Below, one piece after another: positions 16,684-23,830 of a DNA stretch of 64,000 nucleotides. The notes below the pieces were generated by a model. That model saw nothing but the letters and a program-made list of their open reading frames with translations. It was not told where the DNA came from and did not search any database. Origin of the DNA: Paenibacillus sp. JCM 10914 (GTDB lineage Bacteria; Bacillota; Bacilli; Paenibacillales; Paenibacillaceae); assembly GCF_001315105.1 (NCBI RefSeq), contig NZ_BAZR01000008.1, forward strand, positions 120,791 to 184,790, given 5' to 3'. The stretch's first letter is position 1, and every line of letters starts with the position of its first letter. The position numbers were made by a program, and so were the translations under genes.

Positions 16684-17922
16684 ATGTCATCCTATGTTAT
16701 TCATGAGCAGAAAGAGCCCCAAATGAAGCCCTTGAATTGGGTGGTCAACTTTGAGCTTTGTTTGCTTGGTATGCTGCTCGGAATCGCCGTGGCCATTGGG
16801 CCGTTGGCGTTTGTCTTCTTGTGGCCGTCTATTTGGACGATGCTAAGTTTGTTGGCTATACCGCTGGGCGTTCTTGTTTTTGTGAAAATTCTCAAGCATC
16901 TGCGTGAACTGATCTGGATGAATAACCATCGTAATCAACACGTACTGTATGACGATCGTGTAGAGTACCAGCTCTGGAATCATAACTCTAAAGTTCCGGT
17001 TGAAGGCAGCGTCAGGATTGCGGATATTCGCGAGATTTATTATGGGCGCTATGTATTTTACTATTCCCAGACCCATAACAGGAATCAACAGAGTAATCCC
17101 AATGTGGTGCTGATGCCCGTGTTATTCCTGGTATATAAGCACGGTTTGGAAGACAGAGCGCTGGCCGTTCCGTTCACGGACGTGATGGATGCCAACCGCT
17201 GGCTGGAAGTGATCGGCGGGCGCGATATTCCGCTGATGCTCAGCGCACTGCTCGTCCATGATTTCTATGATGAGTCGGTGCCGCAGTTGCTTAGAGAGGA
17301 TGAAGATGCAGCGCGGGTTCAATTCGAAGGGAATATTGATCGCCAGTATCGTCCGTTTCTCGATCAGTTGATCGAGGAAGCTGAGCAGGAAGAGCAGCGC
17401 GAATTGACGGATGAAGAGCTGGACGAATTGGAACTGGAAATGAAACGTCAGGAATATGAGCAGCAGCTGAAGCGGAGAAGATCGCCGTTTCGCGGTGTTG
17501 GCCTACCCGGTTGGCTGGTGTTCCCACTCCAATTCGGAGTGGCGCATTGGCTAATGAACCTGGCAGTGGCCGGCACGATTGATCCAAGTGGCATTATCTT
17601 TCCCGCACTGCTTCTGATCGTATTCAATACGATATTTTTATTGTTGGTCAAATGGATGCATTGGGGTCAAATGCTCATTTATCCGGTGCTTACATTTTTA
17701 AGTTTTGTTTTTCTGGATCTTTCGGATGTGGAGACGAGTCCGGCTTATCAGGTATCCAGCGTATTGCTGGCGATGTCACTGATGTCACCCATCATGGGGA
17801 TCATCATCTTTTTCGGAGTCAAAGTTATGAGAAAGAACCGGGATCAGAATAATTTACCTCAAGCACCTGCCATCCATAACAAGACTGTGAACTCGGAAGA
17901 CAAACCCTATATAGCACCGTAA
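16684..17922 (+). CDS. Membrane protein of unknown function
   Basis: A 412-residue protein from ATG 16684, which has GGGGGAGGG ten bases upstream; the longer frame upstream runs through the preceding terminator. Two N-terminal helices (LCLLGMLLGIAVAIGPLAFVFLW and MLSLLAIPLGVLVFVKIL) are followed by a soluble domain of about 180 residues, an acidic coiled-coil stretch rich in Glu/Leu (EEAEQEEQRELTDEELDELE) and four C-terminal helices. The first soluble part, following a helical pair and containing DRVEYQLWNHNSKVPVEGSVRIADIREIYYGRYVFY, resembles PH-like membrane protein domains, but I cannot assign a family. It converges on the next gene and the two coding regions overlap by 16 bases. Confidence 0.7.
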   Translation: MSSYVIHEQKEPQMKPLNWVVNFELCLLGMLLGIAVAIGPLAFVFLWPSIWTMLSLLAIPLGVLVFVKILKHLRELIWMNNHRNQHVLYDDRVEYQLWNHNSKVPVEGSVRIADIREIYYGRYVFYYSQTHNRNQQSNPNVVLMPVLFLVYKHGLEDRALAVPFTDVMDANRWLEVIGGRDIPLMLSALLVHDFYDESVPQLLREDEDAARVQFEGNIDRQYRPFLDQLIEEAEQEEQRELTDEELDELELEMKRQEYEQQLKRRRSPFRGVGLPGWLVFPLQFGVAHWLMNLAVAGTIDPSGIIFPALLLIVFNTIFLLLVKWMHWGQMLIYPVLTFLSFVFLDLSDVETSPAYQVSSVLLAMSLMSPIMGIIIFFGVKVMRKNRDQNNLPQAPAIHNKTVNSEDKPYIAP

Positions 17923-18470
17923 ACCAAAGAACGCATCCCCATCTTATTGGGGATGCGTTCTAAAGTTGTAACTGTAAGTTCCATTGGTTGCGAAGTAGAT
18001 GTCTTCTCCACCTCGATTTTCTGGCCAGGAGCAAGCGATACATCATCATATGTGGTCGTAAATACCTCGTTCCCATCCATATCCTTCAGAAGCACGCTGA
18101 TCTGGCCGCTGAAGCTCTCGGTTTCGTGATAGTTGCCAACATACACCAGGATATTCGCATATTCGTTACGCTTGTAAGCACCGACATGGGCTATAACATA
18201 ATCATCCGGACTGACAACGAGATCTGCCCTTTCCTCGAAATTCCGATCCATCTCCTGGATCATGGTCTCTTCCGTATACATGTAATTTTGAGTAACAAGT
18301 CCTACCGGAATGGTCAGCAAGCAGTAGAATACGATGGCTGATATTCCTGTGCAGCGCAGCACAGTCTTTCGATCATACCCCCCCATGATGAGGCCGATAA
18401 AGGCGATGATTACCAACACCAGGACGATGAGGTGCCAAGGGGATATGAACATTTCCGGGTACAATTTCAT
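17907..18470 (-). CDS. Small membrane protein of unknown function
   Basis: A 187-residue protein from ATG 18470, chosen because GCGAGG lies seven bases upstream. Two N-terminal helices (WHLIVLVLVIIAFIGLIMGGY and CTGISAIVFYCLLTIPVGLV) precede an exported beta-rich domain of about 120 residues (YANILVYVGNYHETESFSGQISVLLKDMDGNEVF, LAPGQKIEVEKTSTSQPMELTV). The last dozen codons lie inside a perfect inverted repeat and the stop lies within the convergent gene. I recognise no family. The beta-sandwich feel, ending in a LAPGQ-type turn, recalls DUF4352/FxLYD-type secreted domains, at low confidence. Confidence 0.68.
   Translation of the reverse strand: MKLYPEMFISPWHLIVLVLVIIAFIGLIMGGYDRKTVLRCTGISAIVFYCLLTIPVGLVTQNYMYTEETMIQEMDRNFEERADLVVSPDDYVIAHVGAYKRNEYANILVYVGNYHETESFSGQISVLLKDMDGNEVFTTTYDDVSLAPGQKIEVEKTSTSQPMELTVTTLERIPNKMGMRSLVYGAI
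17928..17961. terminator. Perfect inverted repeat between convergent genes, probable bidirectional terminator
   Basis: AGAACGCATCCCC (17928-17940) and its exact complement at 17949-17961 give a 13-bp stem with an eight-base loop. T-runs on either side are weak. It lies wholly inside the minus-strand gene's final codons. Confidence 0.65.
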
Positions 18471-18587
18471 GGTCATTCCTCGCTTACGTTGATAAATGGT
18501 TGATTTGGAATGCATATGATACACGGCTAACAATTAACCTAGTATTATTACCCAGCTCTCTGACTAGCTAAACGGCGTCATCTCGAT

Positions 18588-18617
18588 TTGGCCTTTGGCC
18601 TAAGAATTCGGTATGAT
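18588..18617 (+). promoter_or_regulatory. Candidate sigma-A promoter of the peroxidase gene
   Basis: TTGGCC (18588-18593), 18-base spacer, TATGAT (18612-18617), 70 bases before the start codon. Confidence 0.42.
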
Positions 18618-18686
18618 GGAGATAAGATTGACGAGCCTTCAAGGGCCGTCCATCATATGTAGCAAAAGATGGGGAGGAAATGACAA

Positions 18687-19166
18687 ATGTCCGTTTACGA
18701 TTACAGTGCAGTTGATACACAAGGCCAGGATTTCCCGCTAACCGAGTATACAGGAGAAGTACTGCTTATTGCCAATACCGCCAGTCAATGTGGGCTTACG
18801 CCACAGTATGGTGAACTGCAGCAGCTTCAAGATTTGTATGGAGCGCAGGGTTTGCAGGTACTCGGCTTCCCGTGTAACCAATTTGGAGGCCAAGAGCCTG
18901 GTACAAGCGAAGAAGCAGAGTCCTTCTGTCAGTTGAACTATGGTGTGCAATTTAAGATTTTTGCCAAGGTGGATGTGAACGGAGAAGAGGCTCATCCGTT
19001 GTTTCAATTCTTGAAATCGGAGCAGCCGGGTCCCGAGGGCGAAGAAGAGATTGCCTGGAATTTCACGAAATTTCTCGTCGATCGGGAAGGGAATGTAGTT
19101 AAAAGGTTCGAACCGCGGGAAACGCCGGAATCAATGAAGGATGCGATTGAGGAACTACTGGGTTAA
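18687..19166 (+). CDS. Glutathione peroxidase-family thiol peroxidase
   Basis: A 159-residue cytosolic peroxidase of the GPx family. The peroxidatic Cys35 sits in NTASQCGLTPQY, the Gln motif in GFPCNQFGGQEPG and the Trp-Asn motif in IAWNFTKFLVD, completing the catalytic set. It has Cys instead of selenocysteine, as in BsaA/Gpo of bacilli, which in practice use thioredoxin or other thiols to reduce hydroperoxides. The start follows GGGGAGG. It stands alone between its own promoter and a terminator, next to the NADH oxidase unit; both are oxygen-stress functions. Confidence 0.93.
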   Translation: MSVYDYSAVDTQGQDFPLTEYTGEVLLIANTASQCGLTPQYGELQQLQDLYGAQGLQVLGFPCNQFGGQEPGTSEEAESFCQLNYGVQFKIFAKVDVNGEEAHPLFQFLKSEQPGPEGEEEIAWNFTKFLVDREGNVVKRFEPRETPESMKDAIEELLG

Positions 19167-19203
19167 CCTTTAGCGTATGAAAATCAGTGTCGATCGATAA
19201 AAT

Positions 19204-19260
19204 AGGACTGTCCCTGTCATGGCGTAATCAGCTCATGATGAGGGCGGTCCTTCTCTTTTT
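19204..19260 (+). terminator. Terminator after the peroxidase gene
   Basis: An imperfect stem, with AGGAC..CCCT..CATG pairing to CATG..AGGG..GTCCT (19204-19251), is followed by TTCTCTTTTT. Confidence 0.75.
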
Positions 19261-19368
19261 ATACGATCGGTTGTTTCAAGCGGCACATATTCCGTTATTA
19301 AAGTACAAAGGCCGCTTATCGATTAGCCGTCTGCCCGGCTGGATAATGTAACGCAATCAATACGCCAG

Positions 19369-19397
19369 TTGACATGTGATAATATTCACATTATAAT
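19369..19397 (+). promoter_or_regulatory. Consensus sigma-A promoter of nox
   Basis: TTGACA (19369-19374), exactly 17 bases, TATAAT (19392-19397). Both hexamers are perfect, so regulation must come mainly from repression. The predicted start is near 19404, leaving a leader of about 130 bases. Confidence 0.85.
19374..19391 (+). promoter_or_regulatory. Operator 1 at nox: FNR/Rex-like inverted repeat in the promoter spacer
   Basis: ATGTGATAATATTCACAT fills the spacer between -35 and -10. It contains TGTGA-N6-TCACA, the exact Bacillus Fnr core, and matches the Rex consensus TTGTGAAWWWWTTCACAA at 15 of 18 positions. Its place between the hexamers implies repression. Confidence 0.6.
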
Positions 19398-19406
19398 CAA
19401 AGTATA

Positions 19407-19424
19407 AAGTGAATTAATTCACAA
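19407..19424 (+). promoter_or_regulatory. Operator 2 at nox: Rex-like palindrome just downstream of the start point
   Basis: AAGTGAATTAATTCACAA has a perfect 14-base palindromic core and 16 of 18 matches to the Rex consensus. Its centre is 33 bases from operator 1, about three helical turns, so both would lie on the same DNA face. Confidence 0.6.
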
Positions 19425-19533
19425 TATAGTGATCATGATTCATTTTGTTATTTTAAGGGCTGCACAGGCATGAATCTGGGCCAAACAGCTCATCTTAATC
19501 AAGATATAGCTTATTATTGGAGGAGGAAAAACC

Positions 19534-20895
19534 ATGAAAGTCGCCGTTATCGGTTGTACCCATGCGGGAACGTCCGCCATTAAGAATATTGCCAAGCTTT
19601 ATCCAGATGCCGCTATCACCGTATATGAACGCAATGATAATATCTCGTTCCTCTCTTGCGGCATCGCTCTTTACGTGGGAGGTGTCGTTCAAGATCCGCA
19701 TGGCCTGTTCTATTCCTCACCGGAAGAGCTTGCACAGCTCGGGGTAGACACCAAGATGCGCCACGAGATTATCTCGGTGGATACGGATCGCAAAATTCTG
19801 AAGGTCCGTAATCTTGAAGACTCGGGTACCTTCGAGGATACGTACGACAAACTGATCATGACCACAGGCTCCTGGCCAATCGTGCCTAAGCTTGATGGCA
19901 TTGAACTGGATAACATTCTACTCTCGAAGAACTATCGGCATTCCAATACGATCATTGAGAAGGCGAAGCAAGCCGAACGAATTACGATTATCGGTGCCGG
20001 GTATATCGGGGTGGAACTGGTTGAGGCGTTCCAGCATAACGGTAAGCAAGTCACGCTGATCGATAGCGAGGAGCGCATCTTGAATAAGTATCTCGATCCG
20101 GAATTTAGCGATAAGCTCGAAGCTTCGTTTCGGGACAAGGGCATCGTCCTGGCCATGGGCCAGACGGTAACTTCCTTTGAAGGCGAAGCTGGCAAGGTAA
20201 CGAAGGTCATCACTGACCAAGGTGAGGTCGATACGGATCTCGTTATTCTGTGCATTGGCTTCCGTCCGAATACGGAACTGCTCAAAGGCCAGGTGGAAAT
20301 GCTGAAGAATGGCGCGATTGTAGTGGATGAATATATGCAGACGAGCAAGCAGGATGTGTACGCTGCCGGCGATTGTTGTTCCGTCCAGTACAACCCGACC
20401 GGTAAGATGATGTACATTCCGCTGGCAACTAATGCCGTTCGCATGGGGACGCTTGTTGCTCGCAATCTGGTGAAACCTACCCTTGCGCATCCGGGAACAC
20501 AAGGTACGTCCGGTTTGAAGATCTACGAGTACAATATCGCCTCCACGGGTCTGACAGAAGGTGCGGCTAACGAGCAGGGACTGACCGTTGAGACCGTCAC
20601 GATTCAAGATCATTATCGTCCGGAATTTATGCCGACTTCGGAATCGGTTCTGCTCAAGGTCGTCTATGAGACTGATTCACGTCGCATTGTCGGTGCGCAA
20701 GTACTGTCCGAGGCCGATTTGACACAGTCCATGAATACCTTGTCCGTATGTATTCAGAATCGAATGACTATGGATCAACTGGCGTTCATCGATTTCTTCT
20801 TCCAGCCGCATTATAACAAGCCATGGCATTTCCTGAACCAGGCTGGGCTTGAGGCATTGTCCGAGGCAAAGGTCCCCGATTCTGTGCATGTTTAA
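19534..20895 (+). CDS. nox: NADH oxidase / CoA-disulfide reductase family flavoprotein (Nox-like)
   Basis: A 453-residue FAD enzyme of the water-forming NADH oxidase group. N-terminal FAD motif KVAVIGCTHAGTSAI, redox-active single Cys42 in SFLSCGIALYVGG, NAD-binding ITIIGAGYIGVELVEAF, the second FAD motif VYAAGDCCSV and a C-terminal dimerisation domain. Single-Cys enzymes of this family either reduce oxygen to water with NADH or reduce CoA disulfide; Cys42 with HAGTSA favours Nox-2. It starts at ATG 19534 after TTGGAGGAGG and ends at its own terminator. The promoter carries two redox-type operators, which fits NADH or oxygen control. Confidence 0.9.
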   Translation: MKVAVIGCTHAGTSAIKNIAKLYPDAAITVYERNDNISFLSCGIALYVGGVVQDPHGLFYSSPEELAQLGVDTKMRHEIISVDTDRKILKVRNLEDSGTFEDTYDKLIMTTGSWPIVPKLDGIELDNILLSKNYRHSNTIIEKAKQAERITIIGAGYIGVELVEAFQHNGKQVTLIDSEERILNKYLDPEFSDKLEASFRDKGIVLAMGQTVTSFEGEAGKVTKVITDQGEVDTDLVILCIGFRPNTELLKGQVEMLKNGAIVVDEYMQTSKQDVYAAGDCCSVQYNPTGKMMYIPLATNAVRMGTLVARNLVKPTLAHPGTQGTSGLKIYEYNIASTGLTEGAANEQGLTVETVTIQDHYRPEFMPTSESVLLKVVYETDSRRIVGAQVLSEADLTQSMNTLSVCIQNRMTMDQLAFIDFFFQPHYNKPWHFLNQAGLEALSEAKVPDSVHV

Positions 20896-20907
20896 ATGTC
20901 GGCATAG

Positions 20908-20936
20908 AAGGCCCCTGATTCGGGGGTCTTTTTCTT
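20908..20936 (+). terminator. Rho-independent terminator after nox
   Basis: GGCCCC pairs with GGGGGTC-type arm around TGATTC, then TTTTTCTTG. Confidence 0.82.
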
Positions 20937-21022
20937 GTTTATGAAGGAATATGAGCTTTGGCAGCGAATTGGAATACGTCCGAAACATTACATAAAGTCT
21001 TACAGGAAGGTAGGATAAGAGA

Positions 21023-21589
21023 ATGAACAAAAAATGGATATGGATTTCAGCCGTATTGTCGGCCATGCTGTTGTTGGCTGCTTGTGGTAACGATGAGACG
21101 AAACCACCGGCAGACAACCCGCCAGTCGTACAAGATAACGAAGAGACAGGTTCAGCGCCAACGCAACAAGAGAAGGAGCCGGTCGCACCTGGCGAGATGA
21201 AGCCGATCGATGTACCGGCGGCGGTGGGCGATACGATCGATTATCACGGAGCAGTCGTTACGCTGAACAGCGTGCGTGATTCAGATGGCGATGATTATCT
21301 CAAGCCTCAGGATGGCCATACGTTTAAGGTCGTAGATGTTACCGTGAAGAACAACGGGGACGAGCCGCTGGTTGTGTCATCCGCTTTGTCCTTTTCCTTG
21401 ACCGATGCCACGGATCTTAATTATACCGTTGCTATAACGGATGACGTAAGTATGCTGGATGGCACAATAGCTCCGGGTGAAGAACTCACGGGGGAAATTC
21501 CGTATCAGGTGTTGAAGGATGCCGAAGACCTGCAGCTAAGCTATGGCGATCCGATGAAAGAGGGAAGGGCGATCTGGTCGCTTGATTAG
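21023..21589 (+). CDS. DUF4352-type lipoprotein
   Basis: A 188-residue lipoprotein. The signal peptide ends in the lipobox LLAAC with Cys at residue 21, then a 45-residue disordered Pro/Glu/Gln linker. The C-terminal domain (VGDTIDYHGAVVTLNSVRDSDGDDYLKPQDGHTFKVVDVTVKNNGDEPLVV...LSFSLTDATDLNY...GTIAPGEELTGEIPYQVLKD) is the DUF4352 beta-sandwich, whose molecular function is not known. It is a single-gene unit with terminators before (20908-20936) and after (21614-21643). Confidence 0.87.
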   Translation: MNKKWIWISAVLSAMLLLAACGNDETKPPADNPPVVQDNEETGSAPTQQEKEPVAPGEMKPIDVPAAVGDTIDYHGAVVTLNSVRDSDGDDYLKPQDGHTFKVVDVTVKNNGDEPLVVSSALSFSLTDATDLNYTVAITDDVSMLDGTIAPGEELTGEIPYQVLKDAEDLQLSYGDPMKEGRAIWSLD

Positions 21590-21613
21590 CATTATCGCCT
21601 ATATGTTCTGAGA

Positions 21614-21643
21614 AAAGGGTCTTGCCTTGGCAAGATCCTTTTT
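21614..21643 (+). terminator. Rho-independent terminator after lipoprotein gene
   Basis: AAGGGTCTTGCC pairs with GGCAAGATCCTT (one mismatch) around TT, then a short T-run. Confidence 0.85.
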
Positions 21644-21686
21644 GTGTCAGTGCCCCTTTACATAGCTAACGTCTTCGATTAATATT

Positions 21687-21704
21687 AAACCGTACAGTCG
21701 GTTT
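21687..21704 (+). promoter_or_regulatory. TetR operator upstream of the tetR gene
   Basis: AAACCGTACAGTCGGTTT: 18-base inverted repeat with six-base arms. It recurs almost unchanged before the efflux gene at 22461-22478. Confidence 0.72.
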
Positions 21705-21792
21705 TATATTTTGGTGTGGGCCTGTCTCCAATACATGCAACATGCAGGCTCGCTTAATAGCGCTTGAAATACAGCAAGGAGTGTTATGATCA

Positions 21793-22380
21793 ATGACTTC
21801 AGAAAAAGCAAAGCGTACGCGGGATCTGATTCTGGATAAAGCGAAGGAGCTGTTCATCCAGCGCGGATATACCGCTACATCGATGGATGAACTGGTGAAA
21901 TACACAGGCGCAAGCAAGGGCAGTATCTATTATCATTTTCAGAGCAAAGAGGATCTGTTCGTCAAGCTGTTAGCCAAACAGAATCAAGAATGGATGGAAG
22001 CCTGGGACGACAAGAAGACCGATTTCCACGGCTTCGAGGAGAAGCTGTACGGCATTGCCGATCATATGGTGGATGATTTTCAGAACCCGTTGACCAAGAT
22101 TGCCGAAGAGTTCCATATTAATCAACCGGAGAATGCAGCCATTGTGGGCGAGATGTTGTTGATCCTGCAAGGTCCGCGCACGCTTTACCGTGAGATTATG
22201 AGCGAAGGCGCAAGGGAAGGACACATACCGGAGCAGGATATCGAAGAGATCGCAATTATATTTGGTGCCCTGCTGGATGGAATGTCGGTTGCCTCTTATT
22301 ACGAGCGCTCCGGGGAGGAATCAAGAGAAATGTATCGCAGGGGAGTGACGTACTTTCTGAACGGTGTGCTGCCCAGGTAA
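21793..22380 (+). CDS. TetR-family repressor of the adjacent MFS pump
   Basis: A 195-residue TetR regulator. The N-terminal helix-turn-helix reads RTRDLILDKAKELFIQRGYTATSMDELVKYTGASKGSIYYHFQSKEDLF, with the usual KGSIYYHF recognition helix. The remainder is an all-helical ligand-binding domain with no special motif. ATG 21793 has AAGGAG 11 bases upstream. The same AAACCG..TCGGTTT inverted repeat lies upstream of this gene and of the efflux gene 117 bases downstream, so the protein most likely represses itself and the pump until a drug-like ligand binds. Confidence 0.9.
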   Translation: MTSEKAKRTRDLILDKAKELFIQRGYTATSMDELVKYTGASKGSIYYHFQSKEDLFVKLLAKQNQEWMEAWDDKKTDFHGFEEKLYGIADHMVDDFQNPLTKIAEEFHINQPENAAIVGEMLLILQGPRTLYREIMSEGAREGHIPEQDIEEIAIIFGALLDGMSVASYYERSGEESREMYRRGVTYFLNGVLPR

Positions 22381-22460
22381 CTCGCAAGCATATAGCTACT
22401 GATTCAAGGGAACTGACATCAGCGTTCTGAACGCGGGTTGACCTTCTCACACACATAATT

Positions 22461-22478
22461 AAACCGAATAGTCGGTTT
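22461..22478 (+). promoter_or_regulatory. TetR operator upstream of the MFS gene
   Basis: AAACCGAATAGTCGGTTT: perfect seven-base arms, AAACCGA and TCGGTTT, around four bases. It ends 18 bases before the MFS start codon, overlapping the likely transcript start or ribosome site. Confidence 0.75.
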
Positions 22479-22496
22479 TAAAATGGGGGATAGAGT

Positions 22497-23758
22497 ATGA
22501 GACATCTGTTTGGTAACCGCGCGTTCGTCTTGCTCATGGTTTCGGACTTTATGCAAAATATCGGGATCTGGATCCGCAACATGGCCCTATTATTCTTCAT
22601 TATGGAGAAGAGTAATCATGATCCGGTCGCCGTATCGCTCCTGACCGTGATTGAATATGCGCCGATCTTTGTCATTTCGATGATCGGAGGCGTGCTTGCC
22701 GATCGCTGGCGGCCGAAGCGAACGATGATCTGGGGGGATATACTGAGCTTCTTATCCGTCCTGCTCATTCTGTTCGTTGTGATATCGGGATATTGGCAGG
22801 CGGTGTTCGCCGTTACGCTCGTATCGGCCGTCGTGTCCCAGTTCTCCCAGCCTTCATCAATGAAGATTATTAAGCGATGCTTGCCTAATGAACATGTTCC
22901 GGCCGCCACGGCCCTGTCTCAAAGCTTCATGTCACTGTTCATCATTTTGGGGCCGATGGTCGGAACGACGATTTATCAAGCGTTCGGCCTGCAGGCTTCG
23001 TTAATCAGCTTGCTGGTGTTATTCGGAGGCTCAGCTTTGGTGCTCTCCTTTCTGCCTTCCAGTGTCGATGAGACTCCGAAGGGCTCCGAATCGGCTTCGT
23101 CGGGCTCCATGTTAGGGGATATGAAGGCCGGCTTCAGCTACATCGTTTCCAGTCCGTTATTGAAAGTGCTGCTGCTTGTATATGTCATCATGGCACTGGG
23201 CGGCGGCCTTGTTCAACCGCTTGATATATTTGTTATCACGGAACGGCTGCAACTGGAGATGTCCAGCGTCCAATGGTTTACGGCGCTTGAAGGAGTGGGC
23301 ATGCTGATTGGCGGTGTGATTGCTGCCGTCATTGCAGGTAAGGTGAAGGGGAATTACTTGCTGTTCGCAGGGCTGTCCTTCCTAGGAATCTCGACCTTTG
23401 TGAGGTACTGTCGCAATGGCCGATATTAACAGGCGCGATGCGTCTGATTACGGGAGTGTTGATGGCGCTGGCGCAGACGGTATTAATGGCGGTCATGATG
23501 CAGCAGGTGGACGAGAAGTATATCGGCCGTCTGAATGGGGTGATGATGCCAGTCTTTACGGGCATGCTGCTCATCGGCTCAGGGATAACCGGATGGTTTA
23601 TGGCGGCAACTTCTATCGTTGTCGTGTACTTTACCGCGGGGACCTTGTTCCTGATCTCCTCATTCATCAGCATGAAGCTTCCGCTCAATAAGGCACCGGT
23701 TCAGCAGCTCGAAGCACCGGCACAGACAGCGCTTCAGACAGATGCGGTTAAGCTGTGA
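22497..23758 (+). CDS. MFS efflux transporter (MefA/EntS-like), reading frame interrupted
   Basis: Twelve-helix major facilitator in the group that includes EntS and macrolide pumps. The first frame begins MRHLFGNRAFVLLMVSDFMQNIGIWIRNMALLFF and contains the cytosolic motif GGVLADRWRPKRTMIW. It stops early at TAA in VRYCRNGRY. A single extra G after 23402 (GTGAGG to GTGGAGG) would continue FVEVLSQWPILTGAMRLITG into the second frame, which carries the last four helices and ends at 23758. Restored length is about 420 residues, as expected. The TetR operator is just upstream of the start and GGGGG precedes the ATG. Confidence 0.85.
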
Positions 23759-23765
23759 ACAGGAT

Positions 23766-23817
23766 AAAGCTGCGATCCGTCCGTCCTTCAATAGGTACGG
23801 AGGGTCGCAGCTTTTCG
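23766..23817. terminator. Hairpin terminator between convergent MFS and kimA genes
   Basis: AAAGCTGCGA (23766-23775) pairs with TCGCAGCTTT around an inner CC.TCC/GGA.GG stem; T-rich on the plus side and the complement is A-rich, so it can serve both genes. Confidence 0.8.
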
Positions 23818-23830
23818 TTTGCATGAAGCG

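Noticed and set aside
19918..20613. 231-codon open frame antisense to nox
   Set aside because: Mirror frame of a well-supported flavoprotein gene; no start signal.
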